Below, piece by piece: positions 8,538 through 16,781 of a stretch of 57,735 nt of DNA. Both the position numbers and the translations under genes were made by a program. The notes beneath the pieces were generated by a model. It had not been told where the DNA came from and searched no databases. It was given only the letters and a program-made list of their open reading frames with translations. Source of the stretch: Lachnospiraceae bacterium (GTDB lineage Bacteria; Bacillota; Clostridia; Lachnospirales; Lachnospiraceae); assembly GCA_029068555.1 (NCBI GenBank), contig JAIECJ010000131.1, positions 1-57,735 on the forward strand. The letters run 5' to 3'. The first letter of the stretch is position 1. Each line of letters starts with the position of its first letter.

Positions 8538-8568
8538 AAAAAAAGGGCGATATTTCAAGCCCTTTTTT
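8538..8568. terminator. intrinsic terminator of the NAD salvage operon
   Basis: GGGC and GCCC, flanked by A7 on the left and T6 on the right, give a 10-bp stem with a 10-nt loop. The last codon of the nrtR-like gene is 8 bp away, so on the minus strand this ends the NAD operon. The T run on the plus strand means it can also work in the other direction. Confidence 0.85.
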
Positions 8569-8575
8569 CAAAAAA

Positions 8576-9514
8576 CTACTGATAAAAGCAGTCAAGATTC
8601 CTGACATATGCCTTTGCCGGCCGGTGTCCCCCATTTTGTATCATTTTATCCGTCTCTGTCACATATTCCGAAAATTTTCTTCTAAAATTTGGCTTAATCA
8701 GCTCCTGCCCCGATATTAGCTCTACTGCCTCCTGAAAATCGGTCATGGTAAAGTACTCCGGCATAAAGTCAAACGCAATCCGCACGTCACGCGCAACCAT
8801 CTGCCTGAGCCTGTTGAACACACTGAGAATAATCTTTGCATGATCAAATGCAATTCCCTGTGAATCCACAATTTTATATGTGACAATCTCATGATAGTCG
8901 CGGTATTCGATATGTTCCCGTATCACCGCCCGCAGCGCGGATGTCCTTCCCGAATCAGATGCGCTGTCATTTTCCAGCGTTAACTGGTAGTCACTGTCAC
9001 AAGTAATTTGATTATCCTGCTCCTGCCTGCTTCCTGCCATCTTGTGCACCGCAATATCAAACCACTTTGCATCGCCGGCATCACCGCTTGCCTCAAGATG
9101 CCCGTTTGCAATATCATCCTCATTTAACACTGCAAGAAAAGACTGAGAGACAATCCATCCTCTGGGATCCCGGCCACTGTCACTGAACACGTCACAAAAT
9201 TCAAGGTATGCCTTATCCGTCCCTGTCTCCTCTTTCAACTCTCGTCTAGCAGTCTCCTGTATCGTCTCCCCTTTGTGCATAAAGCCGCCTGGCAGTGCCC
9301 ACTCCCCGCAAAAAGGCTGTTCGGCACGCTTAATCATCAACAGCCGGAGCGATTTTGCAGGCAGCCTGCGGTAGTCAGGGTCTTTCATCATCTTTGTGCC
9401 AATGGAAAACACTGCGATGTCTGCGGCAACTGACGGGCGGTCATATTGGCTAATGTCATATTTTTTCAGAAACTCCCTTTCTGCATTTTTATAATTTTCA
9501 TTTGTCTGACTCAT
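8576..9514 (-). CDS. NrtR-type regulator: Nudix domain plus winged HTH
   Basis: A 312-residue protein. Residues about 30-155 form a Nudix domain with an intact Nudix box (G77-x5-E83-x7-REL-x-EE-x-G98), so ADP-ribose or related hydrolysis may be retained. The C-terminal part has the pattern of NrtR DNA-binding domains (FTMTDFQEAVELISGQELI, then NFRRKF, then HRPAKAYVRN). NrtR proteins repress NAD genes and sense ADP-ribose. Its position as last gene of an NAD salvage operon fits this, as do the two matching operators at the operon promoter. An alternative is a catalytic Nudix hydrolase without a regulatory role, which the C-terminal domain makes unlikely. Confidence 0.85.
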   Translation of the reverse strand: MSQTNENYKNAEREFLKKYDISQYDRPSVAADIAVFSIGTKMMKDPDYRRLPAKSLRLLMIKRAEQPFCGEWALPGGFMHKGETIQETARRELKEETGTDKAYLEFCDVFSDSGRDPRGWIVSQSFLAVLNEDDIANGHLEASGDAGDAKWFDIAVHKMAGSRQEQDNQITCDSDYQLTLENDSASDSGRTSALRAVIREHIEYRDYHEIVTYKIVDSQGIAFDHAKIILSVFNRLRQMVARDVRIAFDFMPEYFTMTDFQEAVELISGQELIKPNFRRKFSEYVTETDKMIQNGGHRPAKAYVRNLDCFYQ

Positions 9515-9553
9515 GCAATATCCCCATTCAAATATCAGTTATTTTATTCATTC

Positions 9554-11506
9554 TTATTCCATAAACTCTTCTGGTTCAATCTCCGCAGGGAGCCGCAAAT
9601 CCCCGCGGGGGCTGACTGACACAGAACCGACCTTGACACCGTCGGGCATACAATTGCGCTTAAACTGCTGTCTGAAAAATCTGGTGTAGAATACATTCTG
9701 CCACTTTCTGATTTCCTCATCGCTGAATTTGTATTCGCTGCTCCTTCGGACTGCCTCGCGGCAAAGACTGAATATCTCATCTGGTGACATCCCATACCGC
9801 AATGTATAATACAGAAAAAAGTCATGCAGTACATAAGATCCGACTGTTTCCTCCGTTCTTTGCGCGATTGTCCCGTCCGCATTGGGCGGCAGCAGTTCCG
9901 GACTCACTGGTGTATCTATAATGTCCTCTACCACTTTTCTCATTCCAGAAAATCCATTTTCATCCATATAATGACCAATTTCGTCAACCAAAGTGCGTAC
10001 CAGCGTTTTTGGAACACTCGTATTGACGGCATACATGCTCATATGATCTCCATTGTATGTGCACCACCCCAGCGCAAGCTCTGACAAGTCACCTGTACCG
10101 ACAACAAAGCCACCCTCCTTGTTTGCCACATCCATTAGAATCTGTGTGCGCTCCCGCGCCTGACAGTTTTCATAGGTGATATCATGCACACGCTCATCCT
10201 GTCCGATATCCTTAAAGTGCTGCCTCACCGAATCTGCAATACTGATTTCCTTAATCGTACAGCCAAGGTATTTCATAAGCTCAATGGAATTGTTCTTTGT
10301 GCGGCTTGTCGTGCCAAAACCTGGCATTGTGATGCCTGTCACTGTCCCTGCCGGAAGCCCCAGCTTTTTAACCGCCTGCGCAGATACCAGAAGTGCAAGC
10401 GTCGAGTCAAGCCCGCCTGACACGCCCACCACAACGCATTTGCTTTTCGTCGCTTCTATGCGCCTTGCCAGCGCGGTAACCTGCATCTGAAAAATATCCA
10501 GACTTCGTTCTCTCCGGTTTTGGGACGGCACAAACGGTGTGATGGACAGTTTTGTTAGAATTTCCTTCTTCTCTACAAGCGGTTTTGTACACGCAAGTTT
10601 TACATAGCTGCGCTGGGCAAAATTCTTTTTACACTCAGAATATGTTTTATTCGCAATTCTGTCATGCCTGATTTTTGTAAGATTGAAGTCCTTCACAAGC
10701 ACCTTATTCTCAAAAGGCTTGTTTTCACCAATTAGCTTTCCGTTCTCATACATCAGGTTATGTCCGCTGAATACAAGGTCTGAAGTCGATTCATAGTTCC
10801 CAGCAGACACATATACATATCCACAGATGCAGCCTGACGATGCCGCACCCAACATATTTTTCCTGTACTGCGCCTTACCGATAACTTCATTCGACGCGGA
10901 CAGATTTACAATAATTTCTGCACCATTCAGTGCAAGGAGTCTCCCTGGCGAAATAGGTGCCCACGCATCCTCACAGATTTCGATGCCGATGCACACCTTT
11001 TTTTCTGAACCAATTTCTATAAGAACATTATTGCCGAAGGTCGTTTGCAATTTCTCATTTCCGCAGATTATTTCAAAAACCTCCGCATCATGCTCTCCTG
11101 CGCTAAACCAGCGCTTTTCATAAAATTCAGCATAGTTTGGCAGATATGTCTTTGGAACAACGGCTAATAGCCTGCCATTTTGAATCAGCGCCGCACAGTT
11201 GAACAGTTCACCATCCTTTTCAAGCGGAACGCCGACCACAAGCACTGCTCCGTTTTCCCCGTATTTCTTTGTATGCATCGTCAAATCGTACAATCCCCTG
11301 CATGCCATGTCCAGCAGATTTCTGTTGTTAAACAAATCGGCACATGTATAACCTGTCAGCGAAAGTTCCGGCGTGACAATCAGGTCTGTCTGTGCCGCCT
11401 GACTATCGTATGCCCTCTTAATCTCCTGACAATTTTGGGCAGCATTTCCTATATGGACTCTTGGAGACACTGCCGCCGCCCTAAATAAATTCAATGCGTT
11501 TTCCAT
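9554..11506 (-). CDS. nadE: glutamine-dependent NAD+ synthetase
   Basis: A 650-residue two-domain enzyme that converts nicotinate adenine dinucleotide to NAD+ using glutamine nitrogen. The N-terminal nitrilase/glutaminase domain has the Glu-Lys-Cys triad (E47 in TPELSLTGY, K119 in VPKTYLP, C178 in GIEICEDAW). The synthetase domain has the ATP PP-loop SGGLDS at 363-368 and later GTGDLSELALGW. The length fits the long, ammonia-channelling form. It sits 33 bp after a small unknown gene and 39 bp before the NrtR-type gene, within the NAD salvage operon. Confidence 0.97.
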   Translation of the reverse strand: MENALNLFRAAAVSPRVHIGNAAQNCQEIKRAYDSQAAQTDLIVTPELSLTGYTCADLFNNRNLLDMACRGLYDLTMHTKKYGENGAVLVVGVPLEKDGELFNCAALIQNGRLLAVVPKTYLPNYAEFYEKRWFSAGEHDAEVFEIICGNEKLQTTFGNNVLIEIGSEKKVCIGIEICEDAWAPISPGRLLALNGAEIIVNLSASNEVIGKAQYRKNMLGAASSGCICGYVYVSAGNYESTSDLVFSGHNLMYENGKLIGENKPFENKVLVKDFNLTKIRHDRIANKTYSECKKNFAQRSYVKLACTKPLVEKKEILTKLSITPFVPSQNRRERSLDIFQMQVTALARRIEATKSKCVVVGVSGGLDSTLALLVSAQAVKKLGLPAGTVTGITMPGFGTTSRTKNNSIELMKYLGCTIKEISIADSVRQHFKDIGQDERVHDITYENCQARERTQILMDVANKEGGFVVGTGDLSELALGWCTYNGDHMSMYAVNTSVPKTLVRTLVDEIGHYMDENGFSGMRKVVEDIIDTPVSPELLPPNADGTIAQRTEETVGSYVLHDFFLYYTLRYGMSPDEIFSLCREAVRRSSEYKFSDEEIRKWQNVFYTRFFRQQFKRNCMPDGVKVGSVSVSPRGDLRLPAEIEPEEFME

Positions 11507-11539
11507 ATTCTTTCCATTCCTTTTCCTGTATTATTCGCG

Positions 11540-11749
11540 CTATGACTCTTCGGATAATTCACTTATCACCTGTATTCTCCCAATAATATACTGGTTAAAA
11601 GTATCAAAAGATTCTGCCAAAAAACGCAGTTCCTGATGATGGCCGCTGCCAACGACGTGAATCTCTAACTTTGTCACGCAGCCTTTGCGGTCACTGTTAT
11701 ATTTTACATTCCACTGTGATGCGATTTCGGCTGCATATTTTTCGTTCAA
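11540..11749 (-). CDS. small protein of unknown function in the NAD operon
   Basis: A 69-residue protein not recognised. It is polar, with no membrane segment or signal; the central part IHVVGSGHHQELRFLAESFD suggests a small alpha/beta fold. The likely start is a TTG that overlaps the stop of the upstream transferase gene, so translation is probably coupled; the ribosome-binding site is weak. Its placement between nadV and nadE suggests a role in the same pathway, but nothing in the sequence shows which. Confidence 0.65.
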   Translation of the reverse strand: MNEKYAAEIASQWNVKYNSDRKGCVTKLEIHVVGSGHHQELRFLAESFDTFNQYIIGRIQVISELSEES

Positions 11750-13239
11750 TACCGCGTAAAAGTTCCTACAAAGTTTCCTCCGTTAAGCCTATTTCTGATT
11801 TCCGCAAGCGTCTGTTCCTTTATCAGTTCTCCGTCCCTGAATACAGCCTCGAGCATATTTTCCTGTCCAGATATTGTCTCACCTGTATAGCTATCCGCAA
11901 ATGTGATGCTGCCATTTTCATTGCGGTACACGCGGCACAGTCCCCTCTGACTCTTCTTGAAACCGCCGTCCTTTGGATCCTTGAAAATAGGGATCGGGCT
12001 GCCGTCCACCTCGCAGTAAGTCGCCTTGATGCAGGAGCTGAAGGTGTCTCTTGTAAACGGCTTAAGCATATTATCCTCCTCGACACACTGCATACTGAAA
12101 CTGCCCACCCCCAGTGCCACATTGCTGCACGCAAACCCATTATCTATCAAAATCTTATAAATTTCTTCGCAGCGCTGTATGGTAATGCTGTCGCCGTAAA
12201 TTGCCTTCACATGCGGGTCAAGCACCTTATATCCCTTAGAATTGACAGTTCCGCCAAAAATATCCCACAGCCTGAAAACGGTTTTTGTCACAACCTCCAC
12301 GCAGTCACCACTGTCGCCTCGCATCAGCATACAGCCGTTGTGCGCCAGAATCTCCTCTTTCAGCTGCGGAAGCACATTGTTGATGATGTTCCAGTAGTCA
12401 TAAGAGTCCAGTACTGCCGAAAAACTGGTATCGGGGTAAATTTCCGTAAGCAGCCTGCGAAGCAGCGTAATCTCGTCACCATCGACAGCATAGTTGCTGC
12501 ACATTACAGAGTGCTCTGTACTGACTGCCCCCAGCGCAACAGTCTCCTTCGTGCAGTCGCAGCAATACATCTGTTCGAGAAACGGAATCACTGGAACCGT
12601 AGCGGTATTCAGGAAGGACAGGCACCATCCTGCACTGGATTTTACTGCCGACTGCAGACACTCCTGTCCCCTGAAAGAAAAATCACCGAGCGCTTTTGCC
12701 CTGGGAACCGTATCATCCACCGAAATTCTGTAGTATTTGTCGACAATTTCCCTATAAGTCGCACCGACTGTCGCGCTAATCATCGGATGCCACATTTCTG
12801 CGCTGATAAGCGACTCCAACGCCTGTGGAAGCCATGCAAAATCAGGATGCGTATTGCTGATTTCAAACATCGGCACATGCATCGGGACTCTTGTGCCCTC
12901 TGGAAGTGCCTTGATTTCTATTGGAAGATGCCCTAATTTATGAAGTTTTACAATTTTTTCTGTCCTGTAAGCATCCCTTCCAAGCGCTGCTCCAAGTACC
13001 CTGTCATACTCCCCGACAACCTCGTCGCAATTTTTTCCGAAAAATTCCTCATCAAAATATTCCATCAGATATGTCCGGATAAAAGCCTGAAGCCCAAACA
13101 TCACTACATTATCCCACATTCTTACCCTGCTCATGCGCGGTGTAAAGTACGATACGGATTTCTCTATTTTTTCAGGCAGCATGTCGGAATGCACTGCCTT
13201 ATAAAAGTCAATCAGAAGCATAGGGTTTGTATTATTCAT
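11746..13239 (-). CDS. nadV: nicotinamide phosphoribosyltransferase (NAMPT/NadV family)
   Basis: This 497-residue enzyme makes NMN from nicotinamide and PRPP. The N-terminus NPMLLIDFYKAVHSDMLPE, a TEHS motif (about residue 243, where NAMPT has its catalytic His) and MRGDSGD near residue 310 are NAMPT-type features rather than those of classical nicotinate phosphoribosyltransferase. GGAG lies 8 nt before the chosen ATG, one codon inside a possible GTG start; the ATG shares a base with the stop of the PRPP synthetase-like gene. Nicotinamidase and NadE in the same operon imply that both the amidated and the deamidated salvage routes are encoded together. Confidence 0.92.
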   Translation of the reverse strand: MNNTNPMLLIDFYKAVHSDMLPEKIEKSVSYFTPRMSRVRMWDNVVMFGLQAFIRTYLMEYFDEEFFGKNCDEVVGEYDRVLGAALGRDAYRTEKIVKLHKLGHLPIEIKALPEGTRVPMHVPMFEISNTHPDFAWLPQALESLISAEMWHPMISATVGATYREIVDKYYRISVDDTVPRAKALGDFSFRGQECLQSAVKSSAGWCLSFLNTATVPVIPFLEQMYCCDCTKETVALGAVSTEHSVMCSNYAVDGDEITLLRRLLTEIYPDTSFSAVLDSYDYWNIINNVLPQLKEEILAHNGCMLMRGDSGDCVEVVTKTVFRLWDIFGGTVNSKGYKVLDPHVKAIYGDSITIQRCEEIYKILIDNGFACSNVALGVGSFSMQCVEEDNMLKPFTRDTFSSCIKATYCEVDGSPIPIFKDPKDGGFKKSQRGLCRVYRNENGSITFADSYTGETISGQENMLEAVFRDGELIKEQTLAEIRNRLNGGNFVGTFTRY

Positions 13240-14063
13240 CACTCATTCTCCAATTCAAAAACCCTGATTTTTGTATTTCTTTTTTCCCTGAAAATACTAT
13301 CTGTCGTGTAAATCTGCTTGATGCGGCTGCACTCACAAAGCTTTCCTCGCAGAACAGAATCCTCACAGTGGCTTACAAAAAGACAGATATTTTCCGCCCC
13401 AAGCGCTGCAAGCGCTTCTGCCGACCGGATAAAAGTTCCTCCATAGGAACAGATATCGTCCACCATCAGTACATCGCTTCCCTCAACCAGACCAATCTCT
13501 CCTGCAACGGAGAGTCCCTTGATTTCTCCAGTGCTCCAGTCCCGTTTCTTGATGCCGAAACAGTAGGGCAGTGTGATCATGCTGCTGTAACGCTTTCCGG
13601 CTCCCTCATCAGGGTAAAACATCAGCGGCTTTTTGCCTGTGTTTTTCTCAATTTCACAGATGACCTTTTCGATATATTTCCGGGGTGTGTACTGTTTTAC
13701 CCGGTCTATCAGGGCAAGACTTACGTTTGAGTGCGCATCCAGCACCCGCACCTCCCGAAACGCAAGACTGTTTATCATCTCGGCAAAATACTTGAGTGTG
13801 AACACATCCTCCTCATTTTTCACCCTGTCCTGCCTCGCATTTGGAATATATGGCATATTGAGGACAATGTTACAAAAGCCTGCTGCCTGTATGTGCCTTG
13901 TCAGAAAATAAACGGCGAGCAGTTCCTCGTTGTTTTCATAGTTCCATTTGATTTCAATTCCTTCATTGCGGTTCCCTGCTGTATCTGTTATTTTCTCTTT
14001 TAATAAAAATGTCCCATCCGGGAAATGACTGATATCGACTACTTTATTGTTAATCTGAATCAT
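13239..14063 (-). CDS. ribose-phosphate pyrophosphokinase-like protein of the NAD salvage operon
   Basis: A 274-residue PRPP synthetase homologue, shorter than the usual 310-320. Seen motifs: PYIPNARQDR (71-80, the PYxPxxRQDR of Prs), VLDAHSNVS (107-115) and the PRPP-binding loop VDDICSYGGT (201-210). Such Prs paralogues occur beside NAMPT genes in bacteria and phages, where they feed PRPP to the transferase. AGGAG precedes the ATG by 6 nt. Its stop overlaps the start of nadV, fitting paired production of the two enzymes. Confidence 0.9.
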   Translation of the reverse strand: MIQINNKVVDISHFPDGTFLLKEKITDTAGNRNEGIEIKWNYENNEELLAVYFLTRHIQAAGFCNIVLNMPYIPNARQDRVKNEEDVFTLKYFAEMINSLAFREVRVLDAHSNVSLALIDRVKQYTPRKYIEKVICEIEKNTGKKPLMFYPDEGAGKRYSSMITLPYCFGIKKRDWSTGEIKGLSVAGEIGLVEGSDVLMVDDICSYGGTFIRSAEALAALGAENICLFVSHCEDSVLRGKLCECSRIKQIYTTDSIFREKRNTKIRVFELENE

Positions 14064-14100
14064 ATGAAAGCTCCTTCCTGATTCATTTAAAAAAACAAAT

Positions 14101-14616
14101 TTACACGACTTTAATCTGACACATTTTCATAGCTTCCAGTGCATTGGTGTGACTCTGCGGCGTGACGCCTGCACAGCACTTTTCTATCACCCGGATTTCC
14201 GCCTCAGGCAAATACGCCTTGATAAGAAGTGCATTGGAAATGACACAAATGTCAGTACAGAGCCCAACGAGCGTGATGCTTTCCAGCCCGCCGCACGCCC
14301 TTAAGTATTCTGCAAGCTCCACAGATCCGAAGGTTGGTTTGTCAAATACTTTCATGGCACTTGTCCGCAGTACCTCAAGCTTCTTGTCGAGCCGCCAGCC
14401 GTCTGTATCTTTGATGCAGTGCGGTACCGGAAGATTTCTACCCTCCTGCGTCTCCATGTAATTGTCGTCATGTGTATCTCTTGTAAATATCACTTCCCCG
14501 TCAAAGGACCTGACTGTCTCCGCCACATTATCCACGACAGCGGCTGCCTCTTTAGTGCCTAAGGCACCATCAATAAAGTCTTTTTGCATATCCACAACAA
14601 TCAATACATTTTTCAT
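14101..14616 (-). CDS. pncA: nicotinamidase-like cysteine hydrolase (isochorismatase fold)
   Basis: The 171-residue product begins MKNVLIVVDMQKDF with catalytic D9. DTH and PHC provide the metal-site pattern, FDKPTFGS carries the catalytic Lys, and GLCTDICV carries the nucleophilic Cys. Together these are the nicotinamidase signature (nicotinamide to nicotinate). The open frame extends 37 codons upstream, but this ATG has GGAGG 6 nt away and matches the family start; the extension would run into the promoter. It is the first gene of the NAD operon, behind the two-operator promoter. Confidence 0.9.
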   Translation of the reverse strand: MKNVLIVVDMQKDFIDGALGTKEAAAVVDNVAETVRSFDGEVIFTRDTHDDNYMETQEGRNLPVPHCIKDTDGWRLDKKLEVLRTSAMKVFDKPTFGSVELAEYLRACGGLESITLVGLCTDICVISNALLIKAYLPEAEIRVIEKCCAGVTPQSHTNALEAMKMCQIKVV

Positions 14617-14652
14617 ACTTAACCTCCATTCCTGCCTTTGCACAAATTTGCC

Positions 14653-14675
14653 GTGTGAAATCGCTGATTTCACAC
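14653..14675. promoter_or_regulatory. hairpin in the 5' UTR of the NAD operon
   Basis: GTGTGAAATC-GCT-GATTTCACAC is a perfect 10-bp inverted repeat with a 3-nt loop. It lies between the predicted transcription start (near 14702) and the pncA ribosome-binding site. It has no U tract, so it is not a standard terminator. It may stabilise the mRNA or be a second protein-binding site. Confidence 0.5.
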
Positions 14676-14685
14676 TAACCTTCAT

Positions 14686-14708
14686 CTTATTATCTAATTG
14701 ATAATAAG
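14686..14708. promoter_or_regulatory. operator 1 of the NAD operon (proximal, candidate NrtR box)
   Basis: A 23-bp perfect palindrome CTTATTATC-N5-GATAATAAG directly abuts the -10 box on its downstream side and so covers the expected start of transcription. It matches operator 2 at 19 of 23 positions. Binding here would block RNA polymerase. Assignment to the NrtR-type protein encoded at 8576-9514 is inference from the operon context. Confidence 0.7.
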
Positions 14709-14737
14709 ATTGTATCGAAAAAAACACAATTTGTCAA
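14709..14737 (-). promoter_or_regulatory. NAD operon promoter
   Basis: On the minus strand TTGACA (14732-14737), a 17-bp spacer and TACAAT (14709-14714) form a near-perfect sigma-A promoter reading into pncA. The operators lie immediately on both sides. Confidence 0.85.
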
Positions 14738-14740
14738 TAT

Positions 14741-14763
14741 CTTTTTATTAAATAGATAATAAG
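14741..14763. promoter_or_regulatory. operator 2 of the NAD operon (distal copy)
   Basis: The second copy of the 23-bp operator is imperfect on one side (CTTTTTATT) but has the identical half-site GATAATAAG. It starts 3 bp upstream of the -35 box; the centre-to-centre distance to operator 1 is 55 bp, about five helical turns. The pair could support cooperative binding or looping across the promoter. Confidence 0.65.
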
Positions 14764-14775
14764 TTTTATGTGGGT

Positions 14776-16746
14776 CTACTCTGCAATCTCATACACCGCA
14801 CGGTCATATCCTACATACTGCACCGTGTCCATATCAATCGCGTCAACATTTTCCGCCGCATCCACAACCGCAATGCATTTACCTTTTCTGATAAACAAGG
14901 GCACCTCATTTAATGCCACTTCAATGTAATGGGTTCCCCGTCCCAGAACTTCCTCATAAATGCTTCCATCCGGCATAAATTTAAGAAGCTTCATCTCCTC
15001 TGGGAGATACACAGTTCTGCCGCTTACATTCTGTGTATACACTGGCGTAATCATCACTTCGTGTCCGAGAAGAAGCTGATCCTCCGTCTCCACAGCACGC
15101 CTGTCATCCGGAAAGTCAAACCCGAGCGGGCGGAAATACATCTCATCTTTCTCTGCTGCCTTGAGGTACTCACTATAAAGATACGGTATCAGTCTGTAAC
15201 GCACACCAATCACATGGCGGAAATCCTCAATATGCTCAAACTGGTAGCACTCCTGTTCCCTTGTTCCGAGCGCGGTGTGGTTCCTCATCAGCGGCGTAAA
15301 CACACCGAGCGCAAGCCAGCGCAGTACCAAATCCCTTGTCGCATTGGATCCGAATCCTCCAAGGTCAGCTCCGGCATATAGGAATCCGCACATATTGAGC
15401 GACGGCATCATCTTCAGATTCAACAGGATATGTGACCACCATGACTGGTTGTCTCCTGTCCAGATGCCGCCATAGCGATGCATTCCGATATAGGAAGAAC
15501 GAGAGAACAAAAGCATTTTCTTATCTGGTGCAATCTTTTGCAGCGCCTCGCCTGCCGCTCTCGTCATATTGAAACCGTACAAATTATGCACCAAATTGTG
15601 ACAGACTGTTTTACCGTTGACATTGTGGTAAAAGCGTCTGTAATCGTCGGGACTGTTCTGAAGATTTTCCATCTTTGACCTGATTTCACCCGGAACAAGG
15701 TCACAGTCGTCTATGCTCCCTCCGCCGTCATCGCTGTTGACTTTCTTCACATACTTTCCGATTTCCTGATTTAATTCCAGAATACCCTCCTTGGAGTAAA
15801 AGATTGCCGGTTCGTTCATATCGTTCCAGAAACCGTCGATTCCAAGACTTGTGAGTCTCTCGTATTTTCCGCCGAACCATTCCCTGGCATCCGGATTGAG
15901 CATGTCCGGAAAATGTGTCCAGCCTGGCCACACTGCCGCCACAAACTCCGAACCGTCCTCACGCTTGCAGAAATAGCCTTTCTCCACACCTTCCTCATAA
16001 ATATCATAGCCATCCTCAATCTTTACACCCGCATCTATAATCGGTATCAGATGGATTTTTTCTCCCTTCATCTTCTGCACAAACTGCGCAAAATCGGGAA
16101 AGCGTTCGGCATTTATGGTGAAATCCTTGTAGTCCTGCATATAGTCGATATCCATATACACCATGTCAATTGGCACATGGTTGTCCCTGTACCCTCTAAC
16201 CACAGTCTCGATATCTTCGGCAGTCTTATAGCCCCAGCGGCTCTGTCCGAAACCAAAGGCATATTTCGGTGCAATATAACTTTTTCCGATTATCTTCCGA
16301 AATTGTTTTACCACATCATACGCACTCTTACCAGTAATTATATACAGATACAAGTCGATCCGCTCACAGCTCACAGTGAGCATATCCTGCCTTGTATAAC
16401 CGATATCGAAACACATATCGGCAGGATAGTCAAAAAACAATCCAACATGTCTCTTTCCGGATATAACGATAAAATTGTGTGCACCGTACAGAGATGTCTT
16501 TTCTTCTGTGTGGTGGGGATCATCAGTACAGTTGCTGACATATTGATAGCCCCTTTTGTTAATGCCGCGGTTTGCTTCTCCCAGACCATAAACGACATCT
16601 GCTTCGTCCATCCGACAGCGGTAACAAAAACCATTTTCGAGTGATATTTCACCACACGCAAGCTTCCCCGTAAACGCCGAAGCCTCCATCTGCACCGTCA
16701 CCGCTTCCGTCTCAAACGGACTGCCAAATACATATTTCTCTACCAT
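14776..16746 (-). CDS. GH31 family glycosidase (alpha-glucosidase/alpha-xylosidase type)
   Basis: A 656-residue retaining glycoside hydrolase. The catalytic nucleophile is D309 in GFWNDMNEP, and the likely acid/base is D432 in IWTGDNQSWW. The barrel also shows GFGQSRWGYK and VYMDIDYM, typical of GH31. There is no signal peptide, so it is probably cytoplasmic and acts on imported oligosaccharides. Substrate specificity within GH31 cannot be told from motifs. AAGGAGG precedes the ATG. It follows the MATE gene by 35 bp and is probably co-transcribed with it, an odd pairing since no sugar transporter is adjacent. Confidence 0.93.
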   Translation of the reverse strand: MVEKYVFGSPFETEAVTVQMEASAFTGKLACGEISLENGFCYRCRMDEADVVYGLGEANRGINKRGYQYVSNCTDDPHHTEEKTSLYGAHNFIVISGKRHVGLFFDYPADMCFDIGYTRQDMLTVSCERIDLYLYIITGKSAYDVVKQFRKIIGKSYIAPKYAFGFGQSRWGYKTAEDIETVVRGYRDNHVPIDMVYMDIDYMQDYKDFTINAERFPDFAQFVQKMKGEKIHLIPIIDAGVKIEDGYDIYEEGVEKGYFCKREDGSEFVAAVWPGWTHFPDMLNPDAREWFGGKYERLTSLGIDGFWNDMNEPAIFYSKEGILELNQEIGKYVKKVNSDDGGGSIDDCDLVPGEIRSKMENLQNSPDDYRRFYHNVNGKTVCHNLVHNLYGFNMTRAAGEALQKIAPDKKMLLFSRSSYIGMHRYGGIWTGDNQSWWSHILLNLKMMPSLNMCGFLYAGADLGGFGSNATRDLVLRWLALGVFTPLMRNHTALGTREQECYQFEHIEDFRHVIGVRYRLIPYLYSEYLKAAEKDEMYFRPLGFDFPDDRRAVETEDQLLLGHEVMITPVYTQNVSGRTVYLPEEMKLLKFMPDGSIYEEVLGRGTHYIEVALNEVPLFIRKGKCIAVVDAAENVDAIDMDTVQYVGYDRAVYEIAE

Positions 16747-16781
16747 TTAAAAATCCTCCTTGTATATTAATCTCATATTTT

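Noticed and set aside
14616-14727. Longer nicotinamidase start adding 37 residues
   Set aside because: It would start downstream of no ribosome-binding site and overlap the promoter and operator; the family N-terminus begins at the internal ATG with GGAGG.
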